Source of the DNA: Bryobacterales bacterium
GTDB taxonomy: Bacteria > Acidobacteriota > Terriglobia > Bryobacterales > Bryobacteraceae
Length of the DNA: 64,000 bases
Assembly (NCBI GenBank): GCA_016716385.1
Contig: JADJWL010000002.1
Span: 372,001 to 436,000, forward strand
Direction of reading: 5' to 3'
This document shows, piece by piece, positions 1 to 7,429 of this stretch (the first letter of the stretch is position 1; every line of letters starts with the position of its first letter). A program made the translations under genes and the position numbers. The notes beneath the pieces are model-generated. The model made no database searches. It worked only from the letters and a program-made list of their open reading frames with translations, and had not been told where the DNA came from.

Positions 1-1221
1 CGCGATGCCTGGCTGGATCGCGAGAAGGGCGTCCGCATGAAGAGCGAACGCATCGCCTCCATCGCGACGCTCGACGGCAGGACGTACCCGGCGCGCATGT
101 TCATCGACGCCACCTACGAGGGCGACCTGATGGCAGCCGCAGGCGTCGACTACCACGTCGGGCGTGAGTCGATGCAGGTGTACGGTGAGCAGTGGGCCGG
201 CGTCCAGACCGGCGTCCTGCACCACCGCCATCATTTTGGGGTCCTGAAGACGCCCATTTCGCCCCACGTGGATCCGGACGACCCCGCCAGCGACGTCCTG
301 GCCCGGATCAACACAGAGCATCCCGGCGAGTACGGCTCGGGCGACCGGAAGATCCAGGCGTATTGCTTCCGCATGTGCCTGACCCAGGTCCCGGAGAACC
401 GGGTTCCCTTCCCCCGCCCCGCCAACTACGATCCGAAGCAGTACGAACTGCTGCTGCGCATCTTCGACGCCGGATGGCGTGAGACATTCCAGAAGTTCGA
501 CCCGATTCCCAACTGGAAGACCGACACCAACAATCACGGGCCATTCAGCACAGACAATATCGGCCGCAACTGGGATTATCCCGAAGCCGGCTACGAACGC
601 CGCCGCGAGATTATCCAGGAACACATCGACTACCAGCAGGGCTGGCTCTACTTCATCGCCAATGATCCGCGGGTTCCGGCGGACGTGCGGACGGAGATGG
701 CCAAGTGGGGTCTGGCGAAGGATGAATTCGCTGAGACCGGTCACTGGCCGCACCAGATCTACGTCCGCGAGGCGCGCCGGATGGTGGGCCGCTACATCAT
801 GACCGAGAACGAACTGCTCAAGCGGCGGCCCACGCCCGAGCCCGTCGGGATGGGATCATACGGCATCGACTCGCACAACATCCAGCGCTACATCACACCC
901 GAAGGCTACGTCCAGAACGAGGGCGACATCGGCGTGTCGACTCAAGGCCCGTACCAGATTTCTTACGGGTCGCTGGTTCCGAAGAAGGGGCAGGCTTCGA
1001 ACCTGCTCGTGCCGGTCGCGGTGTCGAGTTCGCACGTGGCGTACGGGTCTATTCGCATGGAGCCGGTGTTCATGGTCCTGGGCCAATCGGCCGCCACGGC
1101 CGCGGCGATCGCGATTGACTCTGAACTGGACGTCCAGGACGTGCCCTATGACCGTTTGCGGGAACGGCTGCTGGCCGACGGCCAGGTGCTCGAGTTCGCA
1201 AGCGAGCCCGGTTCGCGCTAG
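1..1221 (+). CDS. FAD-dependent oxidoreductase, C-terminal part (5' end outside window)
   Basis: The reading frame is open from the first base, so the start lies to the left and about 407 residues are visible. The segment FIDATYEGDLMAAAGV is the signature seen after the FAD-binding half in FAD_oxidored family proteins (PF12831 type), where an Asp/Glu-rich motif follows a Rossmann domain. Near the C-terminus, the stretch around SSSHVAYGSIRMEP followed by GQSAATAAA matches the usual closing FAD-contact region of this family. Members are common as secreted or cytoplasmic oxidoreductases in Acidobacteriota and Planctomycetes, but substrates are mostly unknown. The N-terminal GxGxxG dinucleotide motif and any signal peptide are outside the window. 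The next gene starts 18 bases downstream on the same strand. Confidence 0.85.
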   Translation, partial: RDAWLDREKGVRMKSERIASIATLDGRTYPARMFIDATYEGDLMAAAGVDYHVGRESMQVYGEQWAGVQTGVLHHRHHFGVLKTPISPHVDPDDPASDVLARINTEHPGEYGSGDRKIQAYCFRMCLTQVPENRVPFPRPANYDPKQYELLLRIFDAGWRETFQKFDPIPNWKTDTNNHGPFSTDNIGRNWDYPEAGYERRREIIQEHIDYQQGWLYFIANDPRVPADVRTEMAKWGLAKDEFAETGHWPHQIYVREARRMVGRYIMTENELLKRRPTPEPVGMGSYGIDSHNIQRYITPEGYVQNEGDIGVSTQGPYQISYGSLVPKKGQASNLLVPVAVSSSHVAYGSIRMEPVFMVLGQSAATAAAIAIDSELDVQDVPYDRLRERLLADGQVLEFASEPGSR

Positions 1222-1239
1222 CCGAGGTACACTCTACCC

Positions 1240-2322
1240 ATGCGCCGACGCGATTTTCTTGCCGCCCTGCCGCTTGCCGCCTGCCGGACCGCGGATCTGG
1301 ATCACCCGAATCTCAATGAGGCGGCGGGGCTGATCGACGCGCAGGTGAGCGCACAGAAGATCCGCGCCGCGACGCTGCTGGTGCGGCATGGCTCGCGCCG
1401 CTTCGCCCGCCACTTCGGCGAAGCGCAGTCGATCGATACCGTCTTCCTGCTCGCTTCGATCACTAAGCCCATGACGGCAGCGGGCGTGATGAAGCTCGTC
1501 GAACAGGGAAAGCTCAGCCTGGACGACCCCGCTCACCGGCACCTTCCTGAATTCACTGAAGGCGACCGAAGCAAGGTCACCGTGCGTCACTTGTTGACCC
1601 ACACTTCGGGACTGCCGGACCAGCTTCCCGATACGATCGAACTGCGCCGCCGCCACGCCCCTTTATCGGACTTCGTGATGCGCACGTTCGAGACGCCGCT
1701 GCTATTCGAACCGGGAGCCCGCGTCAGCTATCAGAGCATGGGCATCCTGCTCGCGGCCGAGATCGTCGAACGCATCTCCGGCATGCCTCTCCGCCAGTGG
1801 CTGGCGCAGCAGATCTTCGAGCCGCTCGGCATGCGGAATACGGCGCTCGGCCTGGGGCGATTCCAGATCGCCGATACCGCCAGGAGCCAGGCGGAGTTGG
1901 CCGAGGCGGAATACGGCGGCGACCCGACGGCGGAGACCTGGGACTGGAACAGCCCCTACTGGCGGGACCTCGGAGCGCCTTGGGGAGGCGCCCATTCCAC
2001 CGCGCCCGACGTCGCCTCACTGCTCGACGACTTCCTCCGTCCCTCCGGCAAGGCGCTCAGTAAAGAAACCGCCTCAGCCATGATTACGAATCAGAACCAG
2101 GGTCTCGATAAGCCCTGGGGCGTCGGCTGGGCGGTGAATAGCGAATGGTTCGGCCAGAGCTGCTCGCCGCGTACGTTCGGCCATTCCGGAGCGACCGGGA
2201 CTCTGTGCTGGTGCGATCCCGAAAAGGATCTGACCTTTGTGATGCTGACAACGCTGCCGGGCCGGATCTCAAATGACCTGGTCATCCGGCCGGTCGCGAA
2301 TCTCGTTTCGCAGATCACCTAA
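1240..2322 (+). CDS. Serine hydrolase of the beta-lactamase/class C (esterase, penicillin-binding-like) family
   Basis: This 360-residue protein has the class C hydrolase layout. The nucleophile motif SITK (S-x-x-K) is at residues 73-76, followed by KPMTAAGV. The second motif is Y-Q-S at about 164-166, and the third is H-S-G at 315-317 in place of the KTG triad. The N-terminus starts MRRRDFLAALPLAAC, which looks like a twin-arginine signal ending in a lipobox-like Cys at residue 15, so export and perhaps lipid anchoring are likely. The family includes D-aminopeptidases, esterases and beta-lactamases, and substrate cannot be assigned from sequence. It may be cotranscribed with the upstream oxidoreductase (18-base gap). 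Its stop overlaps the convergent NHL gene by 4 bases. Confidence 0.88.
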   Translation: MRRRDFLAALPLAACRTADLDHPNLNEAAGLIDAQVSAQKIRAATLLVRHGSRRFARHFGEAQSIDTVFLLASITKPMTAAGVMKLVEQGKLSLDDPAHRHLPEFTEGDRSKVTVRHLLTHTSGLPDQLPDTIELRRRHAPLSDFVMRTFETPLLFEPGARVSYQSMGILLAAEIVERISGMPLRQWLAQQIFEPLGMRNTALGLGRFQIADTARSQAELAEAEYGGDPTAETWDWNSPYWRDLGAPWGGAHSTAPDVASLLDDFLRPSGKALSKETASAMITNQNQGLDKPWGVGWAVNSEWFGQSCSPRTFGHSGATGTLCWCDPEKDLTFVMLTTLPGRISNDLVIRPVANLVSQIT

Positions 2323-3227
2323 CGCGGCGGCGCGAACTTTTGCACGCGGAAATTCTTGATCTCGGCCACGTAGATCGCGCCGCTCGAGTCGACCGCGATG
2401 TGATGCGCGAAGTCGAACTGTCCGGGCATCTTGCCGTGCGAGCCAAGCACGCCTAGAATCTCGCCTTTCAGGCTGAGCTTCAGGACACGGTCGTTCTTGC
2501 CGTCTGCCATGTAGAGCGCGTCCTCGCGCACAGAATAGGCAAGACCCCAGGGAGCACCCAAGCCGGTCCACTTGCCGAGAAACTTGCCTTTGGCATCGAA
2601 GATCTGAATCCGCTCGTTGGTCCGGTCGGCAACATAGACGCGGCCGACCGCATCCAGTGCGACGTCGTGCACGAGGTCGAACTGGCCGTCGCCGGTCCCC
2701 TTGCTGCCCCACTGGTACTCGTATTCGGCGTTGCGGCTGTATTTCACGACGCGCGAGTTGACGTACCCATCGGAGACGTAGAAGCCGCCATCGGCGGCAA
2801 AAGCGAGACCGGTCGGCCGGTTGAACGCTTCGCGGTCGTCGTTCTTGCCCTCCTGCCAGCCAAGGACGACCAGCAGCCTGCCGAGCGGGTTGAACTTCAG
2901 CAACCGGTGCCCGGCCACATCGACGGCCCACACGTGCCCCTCGGGATCAACTTTGATGCCGTGCGCCGATTGCACGCCGGACTCGGTGATCTCGTGGAGG
3001 AAGTTGCCGTCCCGGTCGAACTGGATCACCGGGTGGGCGCCACGATTAAACACCCAGACGTTGTCGTTGCGGTCCACCGCGACCCCGGAGCACTCCGCCA
3101 GGTTCCACCCCTTCGGCAACCTGGGCCAATCGGGAACGACGCGATGCGGCAGTCTCGGCGCGGAAGCAGGATCGGCTGGCAGGGCCGGCAGCACCAGGGC
3201 GAGCAAAAGGAAAGCAGAGCGCAACAT
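2319..3227 (-). CDS. Secreted NHL-repeat beta-propeller protein
   Basis: This 302-residue protein begins with a hydrophobic signal peptide (MLRSAFLLLALVLPALPADP). The mature part consists of repeated units of about 45 residues, each with an HG/HD pair and a conserved pattern like VDPEGHVWAVDVAGHRLLKF, DAVGRVYVADRTNERIQIF and VDSSGAIYVAEIKNFRVQKF. This is the NHL repeat, which folds into a six-bladed propeller. The closest functional relatives by architecture are peptidyl-alpha-hydroxyglycine amidating lyase-like proteins, but most bacterial members have no proven enzymatic role. It overlaps the convergent serine hydrolase gene by 4 bases. A small membrane ORF and an alcohol dehydrogenase gene lie upstream on the same strand. 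Confidence 0.88.
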   Translation of the reverse strand: MLRSAFLLLALVLPALPADPASAPRLPHRVVPDWPRLPKGWNLAECSGVAVDRNDNVWVFNRGAHPVIQFDRDGNFLHEITESGVQSAHGIKVDPEGHVWAVDVAGHRLLKFNPLGRLLVVLGWQEGKNDDREAFNRPTGLAFAADGGFYVSDGYVNSRVVKYSRNAEYEYQWGSKGTGDGQFDLVHDVALDAVGRVYVADRTNERIQIFDAKGKFLGKWTGLGAPWGLAYSVREDALYMADGKNDRVLKLSLKGEILGVLGSHGKMPGQFDFAHHIAVDSSGAIYVAEIKNFRVQKFAPPR

Positions 3228-3309
3228 GCGTTCGAGCGTATCCGGCCTTGCCGGGTGAAGTCAACCGTGAGGCGTTGGGGCGGGGCCGGAATGCTCTCCG
3301 GCCCACAAC

Positions 3310-3468
3310 CTACCTGACGGCGAACGCGCCAGTCACTCGGTGCAGAAATGCGGCGTCAGCGTCGAGCGTCGAGTCAATCTTCCCGCGGTACTCATCCAGC
3401 AGCAGGAAACAGCGATTGAGCCAATAAGTGAACAAGCCGATCGAGAAGAAGATGACGATGGCGTCCAT
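3310..3468 (-). CDS. Possible small single-pass membrane protein (52 aa)
   Basis: An open frame of 52 codons fills most of the 280-base gap between the NHL gene and the alcohol dehydrogenase gene on the same strand. It starts with ATG and ends with TAG. Residues 3-16 and 21-24 (AIVIFFSIGLFTYW and FLLL) are strongly hydrophobic and look like one transmembrane helix, followed by an acidic-basic tail beginning DEYRGKIDSTLDADAAFL. Third codon positions are mostly G or C, as in surrounding genes. A purine-rich GGGAG lies directly against the ATG, so the ribosome-binding site is poorly spaced. The ORF begins 39 bases after the dehydrogenase stop, so cotranscription is possible. No family is recognised. 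A chance ORF cannot be excluded. Confidence 0.45.
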   Translation of the reverse strand: MDAIVIFFSIGLFTYWLNRCFLLLDEYRGKIDSTLDADAAFLHRVTGAFAVR

Positions 3469-3507
3469 CTCCCAGATGATATCCCGAATGGGGGACGATT
3501 GCCAGCA

Positions 3508-4539
3508 TTATTTCGCCTCGATGACGGCTTTTACGACACCATTCTGGTACTCGTCGAGCATGGCGAACGCGTCAGCGGTCTGTTCCAGTTCGAAACGGTG
3601 CGTCACAATGGCCGGATCGACGGCGCCGGCGGCCATCAAATGGAGGGCGGCGTGAGCCGTTTCGTTCGAGCGCTTCACCGTCTGAATCGACAGCTCCTTG
3701 TTAAACGCTGGGAACCAATCGACTTTGGGAGAATTCTCGCTGGGGATACCGATGCAGGTGAGCCTGCCGCCGGGTCTGGTGACTGCAATGGCGGCGTTCA
3801 GCGTCTCGGATGCGCCGGCGCAATCGAACGCCAGGTCCACGCCACGCCCGCCAGTCTGGTCAAGCACCGACGCGGCGAAGCGCGATCGCGGTATCTCGAC
3901 GGCATCAAAGCCTAATCGGCTGGCGAGAGCCACCCGTTCCGGCACGCGGTCGCCGATGAAGACCCGTGCGGCGCCGGCGTGGCGGGTGAGCATCGCCGTC
4001 AGCAATCCCATCGGTCCGGCGCCGAGCACGGCCACCGTATCCCCGATGCGGACCGGGCTCAACTCGAAGACGTGGACGATCACGGCAACCGGCTCGATGA
4101 GAGTGATTTCGGTGAAATCCATGGAATCTGGTACAGGTACTAAGTTATGTGCGGGGACAAGGGCATATTCCCGGAAGAGTCCCGGCAACTGCGGCGAGCC
4201 CATGAACTGGGAGTACAGGCAATTATTTCTTCGCCCGGCCAGGCAAAGTTCGCAGTGCCCACAGGTGATGGCGGGTTCAATCGCGACCCGCTGGCCCGGT
4301 TGCAGCCCGTGGACCCCGGCCCCAAGAGCCACGATCTCTCCCGCCGGTTCGTGGCCCAGCACCTGGGGATAACGTGCTGTCGAGCCACAGATACCACCCT
4401 CGCGATACCAGTGGAGGTCGCTGCCGCAGATGCCGACGGCGCGAATCCGCACCAGCACTTCGCCTGGTCCGGGATCCGCCGGCTCGGTCATGTCGCGGGG
4501 CTCGAGCCGCCGCTGAGCTACGAGTTGGATGGAACGCAT
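3508..4539 (-). CDS. Zinc-dependent medium-chain alcohol/polyol dehydrogenase
   Basis: This 343-residue protein is a medium-chain dehydrogenase/reductase of the sorbitol / L-idonate / threonine dehydrogenase group. Catalytic-zinc ligands are visible as Cys38 (in ICGSDLHWYREGG) and His63-Glu64 (in LGHEPAGE). The structural-zinc lobe has four cysteines at 93, 96, 99 and 107 (CGHCELCLAGRRNNC). The nucleotide-binding motif is GAGPMG near residue 172, followed by GDRVPERVALA. Such enzymes oxidise secondary alcohols of sugars or polyols with NAD(P). CGSDLHWYREGGICG resembles L-idonate 5-dehydrogenase, but the substrate is an inference. The hydantoinase-like gene starts upstream and the two are 19 bases apart, so cotranscription is likely. 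Confidence 0.9.
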   Translation of the reverse strand: MRSIQLVAQRRLEPRDMTEPADPGPGEVLVRIRAVGICGSDLHWYREGGICGSTARYPQVLGHEPAGEIVALGAGVHGLQPGQRVAIEPAITCGHCELCLAGRRNNCLYSQFMGSPQLPGLFREYALVPAHNLVPVPDSMDFTEITLIEPVAVIVHVFELSPVRIGDTVAVLGAGPMGLLTAMLTRHAGAARVFIGDRVPERVALASRLGFDAVEIPRSRFAASVLDQTGGRGVDLAFDCAGASETLNAAIAVTRPGGRLTCIGIPSENSPKVDWFPAFNKELSIQTVKRSNETAHAALHLMAAGAVDPAIVTHRFELEQTADAFAMLDEYQNGVVKAVIEAK

Positions 4540-4558
4540 GCGCCCCGCAGTATACCGC

Positions 4559-6451
4559 TTACCGGCGCCGGGCGTCGGCCAGGATCACGGTGCCGGTGGC
4601 GTGAGGATGCATGGTCCACCCGGCGGGAACCAGCGTGGTCGCGCCATAGTCGGCGATGAGCGCCGGACCGGGCATTCCGTCCGCGATGGCAGCCCGGTTC
4701 AAGACGGGGATGCGCCGCCAGCGCCCGTCTACCCGGACGCGGCGAATCTCCCGGCGCGCGGTCCCTTCGTCCGCACGAACGGTGAGCGGCGGAGCGGCGA
4801 CGGAGGCGGCGACGCGGAGCACGACCACCTCCACCGGCAGTTCCCGGTTCGCGTAGCCATAGACGCGCTCGTGCGCTTCGTGGAACGCGCCGGCTGTTGC
4901 GTCGCCGCCCCAGGGGACGTTGAGTTCGTAGCTTTGTCCCTGGTAGCGGAGGTCCGCCGAGCGGGTCAGCGTGGCTCCACGCATGTCCCGTTTGGCCTGC
5001 CGTTCCAGGCGCGCGAAGATCTTTTCGAACCGCTTCTCTCCCAGCGCGGACGCGGAATAATCGCGGATGCGGCCGGCGAGGAGCATCCCCAGGGCGGAAA
5101 GCGCGCCCGCCAGCGGAGGTGCCAGGACGGTGCGGATGCCGAGTTCGCGAGCGATTTCGCAGGCATGCAGTCCCCCGCATCCACCGAAAGCGACGAGGGC
5201 GAATTCCCGGGGGTCATGGCCGCGTTCGATACTGACGACGCGAATAGCCCGCTCCATGTTCGCGTTCGCCACACGCAGGATGCCCTCGGCGGCAGCCACG
5301 CGGTCGCGCCCGAGCACTGCGGCAACCGCATCGATCGCATCTTCGGACCGTTTCGAATCGATCGGCATGCCGCCGCCCAGGAACTGGCCAGCGGCGATCC
5401 GCCCGAGCACGACGTGCGCGTCCGTAACGGTCGCCTGGGTTCCGGTTCCATAGCAGGCGGGACCGGGGTCGGCGCCGGCGCTCTCCGGTCCCACACGCAA
5501 CAACCCGCCTTCGTCCACACGCGCCAGCGAACCGCCTCCGGCGCCGACCGTATGAATGTCGAGCACCGGCACGCGCACGGGGAAGCCATCGATGCTGGCC
5601 TCTGTGGTCAGCACGGGCTCCCCGTCCACCAGGCAGACGTCGGTCGACGTGCCGCCCATATCGAAACCGAGGATACGCCGGAATCCCGCCAGAGCGGCCA
5701 CCGCATGCGCTCCGACGACACCGCCCGCCGGTCCGGAAAGCAGAGTCCGGACCGTCTGGCGCCGCGCCTCGGCCGCGGTCATGAAGCCGCCGTTCGACTG
5801 GAAGATCCAGATCCGGCGGCCTTCGAGTTCGCCGAGATAACGGTCCATGATGGGGCCGACGTAGGCGTTGAGCGCGCTGGTCGACGACCGTTCGAACTCA
5901 CGGTATTCGGGAGACACCTCGTGGGACGCGCAGAGATACCACCCTTCATCCCTGAGTCCCTCGATCACGGCCCGTTCGTTGTCCGGATTCTGGTACGCGT
6001 GCAGGAGGCACACGGCGACCGACTCGACGCCCGCGCGGCGCAGCTTATTCCGCAGCGTCCCCAGCCCGGAAGGCGCGCGCGCAACTGCGCCATCGAACCA
6101 GGTTCGCTCGGCGACCCCGAAACGCAGGTCCTCGGGCACGAGAGGTCGGCGGGGCGGCGGCGTCAGGTTGTAGAGATGCGGGCGCGCCTGGCGTCCGATC
6201 GCCAGTACGTCCTCAAAGCCGGCGGTGGACACGAGCGCGGTCCGCGCGCCTTTTCGTTCCAGCAGAGCATTGGTGGCGACGGTGGATCCGTGGACTACGT
6301 CTTCAGCGTGCCCAATCCTGCGCAGGCCCTGCAGAATAACGGACGCCGGGGCGTGGGGATTAGAGCGCAGCTTGAAGCTCTCCAACCGCCCGTCGGCATG
6401 AGCGATGACGAAGTCGGTGAACGTGCCACCGGCGTCAATGCCGACGCGCAC
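4559..6451 (-). CDS. Hydantoinase/oxoprolinase family protein, subunit A
   Basis: This 630-residue protein begins MRVGIDAGGTFTDFV, the N-terminal Hydant_A_N motif, where GGTFTD contacts phosphate of ATP. It continues with HGSTVATNALLERKGARTAL, then SNGGFMTAAEA, LLSGPAGGVVGA and GFDMGGTSTDVCLV, all typical of the hydantoinase A core (ASKHA fold). The C-terminal part contains RGHDPREFALVAFGGCGGLHA. Known members form ATP-dependent N-methylhydantoinase, 5-oxoprolinase or acetone carboxylase complexes with a B subunit. No B subunit lies in this window. It is somewhat short for the family, with a compact C-terminal domain. Its start overlaps the end of the DUF1835 gene by 17 bases, and it ends 19 bases before the alcohol dehydrogenase. 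Substrate unknown. Confidence 0.88.
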   Translation of the reverse strand: MRVGIDAGGTFTDFVIAHADGRLESFKLRSNPHAPASVILQGLRRIGHAEDVVHGSTVATNALLERKGARTALVSTAGFEDVLAIGRQARPHLYNLTPPPRRPLVPEDLRFGVAERTWFDGAVARAPSGLGTLRNKLRRAGVESVAVCLLHAYQNPDNERAVIEGLRDEGWYLCASHEVSPEYREFERSSTSALNAYVGPIMDRYLGELEGRRIWIFQSNGGFMTAAEARRQTVRTLLSGPAGGVVGAHAVAALAGFRRILGFDMGGTSTDVCLVDGEPVLTTEASIDGFPVRVPVLDIHTVGAGGGSLARVDEGGLLRVGPESAGADPGPACYGTGTQATVTDAHVVLGRIAAGQFLGGGMPIDSKRSEDAIDAVAAVLGRDRVAAAEGILRVANANMERAIRVVSIERGHDPREFALVAFGGCGGLHACEIARELGIRTVLAPPLAGALSALGMLLAGRIRDYSASALGEKRFEKIFARLERQAKRDMRGATLTRSADLRYQGQSYELNVPWGGDATAGAFHEAHERVYGYANRELPVEVVVLRVAASVAAPPLTVRADEGTARREIRRVRVDGRWRRIPVLNRAAIADGMPGPALIADYGATTLVPAGWTMHPHATGTVILADARRR

Positions 6452-7379
6452 CGCTCCCCCGCTCCACGAGTTTCCGGTTCGTTTCGTCCCAGCGCCACAC
6501 CGGTTCGCTGCCGCAGAGATGGACGCCGCCGATCCAGCGGTCGATGCCGTTCAACGCGATCGCGTCGAGCTTGCCCTGAAGCACGTGCATCCCGGCCACT
6601 GTGACCGCCGCGAGGCCGTTTTCCACCAGGAGCAACGGCGTCAGGACATCCTCCAGGCGTTCCAGGTGGTAGCGGAAAGCCGCCTCGCTCAGGAACACCC
6701 GTTCTTCGCGGTCCTGCGCGGCCAGGAACAACTCTTCGACGCGCCCGGCCCCGGACGCGGCCGCTTCCAGGATATGCCTCTCGGTGCGGGACAAGCCGTT
6801 TGAAACGGCCGGATACTGCTCGAGCAGCCGCAACGGCACGCCCTTGGCGACTGCGGCATCGGCGGATCGCGAGGCCAGCGACACCAGGTGGACAGGCGAC
6901 GGCGCGGCGAACGCCTGCCAGACTTCCGCGGCATAGCGCAGGTCGGCCAGTGGGACGGGTTTCCGCTGGAGGTAGAGCGCTTCCAGTTGTTCGGGCGAAA
7001 GCTGGCCGAGCACCTTGCGCCTGGCGACACCGGGCAGTTGGTCGAGCGGGACGGCGCTCACTTCGGCCGCGCTCCGGTCGCGCGTGAGAAGCCAGTCCAG
7101 CGCCTGGATCAACTGCAACTGGTCATGCAGATCGCGCTCGAACCACAGAACGATGGCTTGGTGCTCCCGGTAGCGGGCAAGCGCCGCATCGCGAGCGGTC
7201 AGATCGCCATTTCTCTGGAGTCCGGCAGCGGCGAGAAAAGGCGTCCGCACAGCGGTGAGAGCTTCAAGCGCAAGACCGGCCGGCACAGGACCCTCATGCA
7301 AGGGGTCGAGCCACCGGACGGTTTCGCCCGGGAACACGCTCTGGATCGCGGCCGGATCGCCGCCGATGATGTGCAGCAT
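6435..7379 (-). CDS. DUF1835 domain-containing protein
   Basis: I place the start at the ATG giving MLHIIGGDPAAIQSVFPGETV (314 residues), because this is where DUF1835 similarity starts. Upstream in-frame sequence looks non-coding. The motif WLDPLHEGPVPAGLALEALTAVR near residue 25 is characteristic of DUF1835, and the signature LWFERDLHDQLQLIQALDWL follows at about 85. The family's biochemical role is unknown. The 3' end overlaps the hydantoinase A start by 17 bases, suggesting translational coupling. The gene is divergent from the spermidine-synthase-like gene with a gap of only 50 bases, so the two promoters must be packed closely or overlap. Confidence 0.85.
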   Translation of the reverse strand: MLHIIGGDPAAIQSVFPGETVRWLDPLHEGPVPAGLALEALTAVRTPFLAAAGLQRNGDLTARDAALARYREHQAIVLWFERDLHDQLQLIQALDWLLTRDRSAAEVSAVPLDQLPGVARRKVLGQLSPEQLEALYLQRKPVPLADLRYAAEVWQAFAAPSPVHLVSLASRSADAAVAKGVPLRLLEQYPAVSNGLSRTERHILEAAASGAGRVEELFLAAQDREERVFLSEAAFRYHLERLEDVLTPLLLVENGLAAVTVAGMHVLQGKLDAIALNGIDRWIGGVHLCGSEPVWRWDETNRKLVERGSGARRH

Positions 7380-7429
7380 GCGGGCGGAAATCCGACTATA
7401 GCATGCGTCGCTTGTCATAAGATGAGATC

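Noticed and set aside
4529..6604. A 691-codon open frame on the plus strand opposite the hydantoinase A gene
   Set aside because: It is antisense to a gene with clear motifs. Its composition (Arg/Ala/His-rich) and lack of domains are typical of mirror frames in GC-rich DNA.
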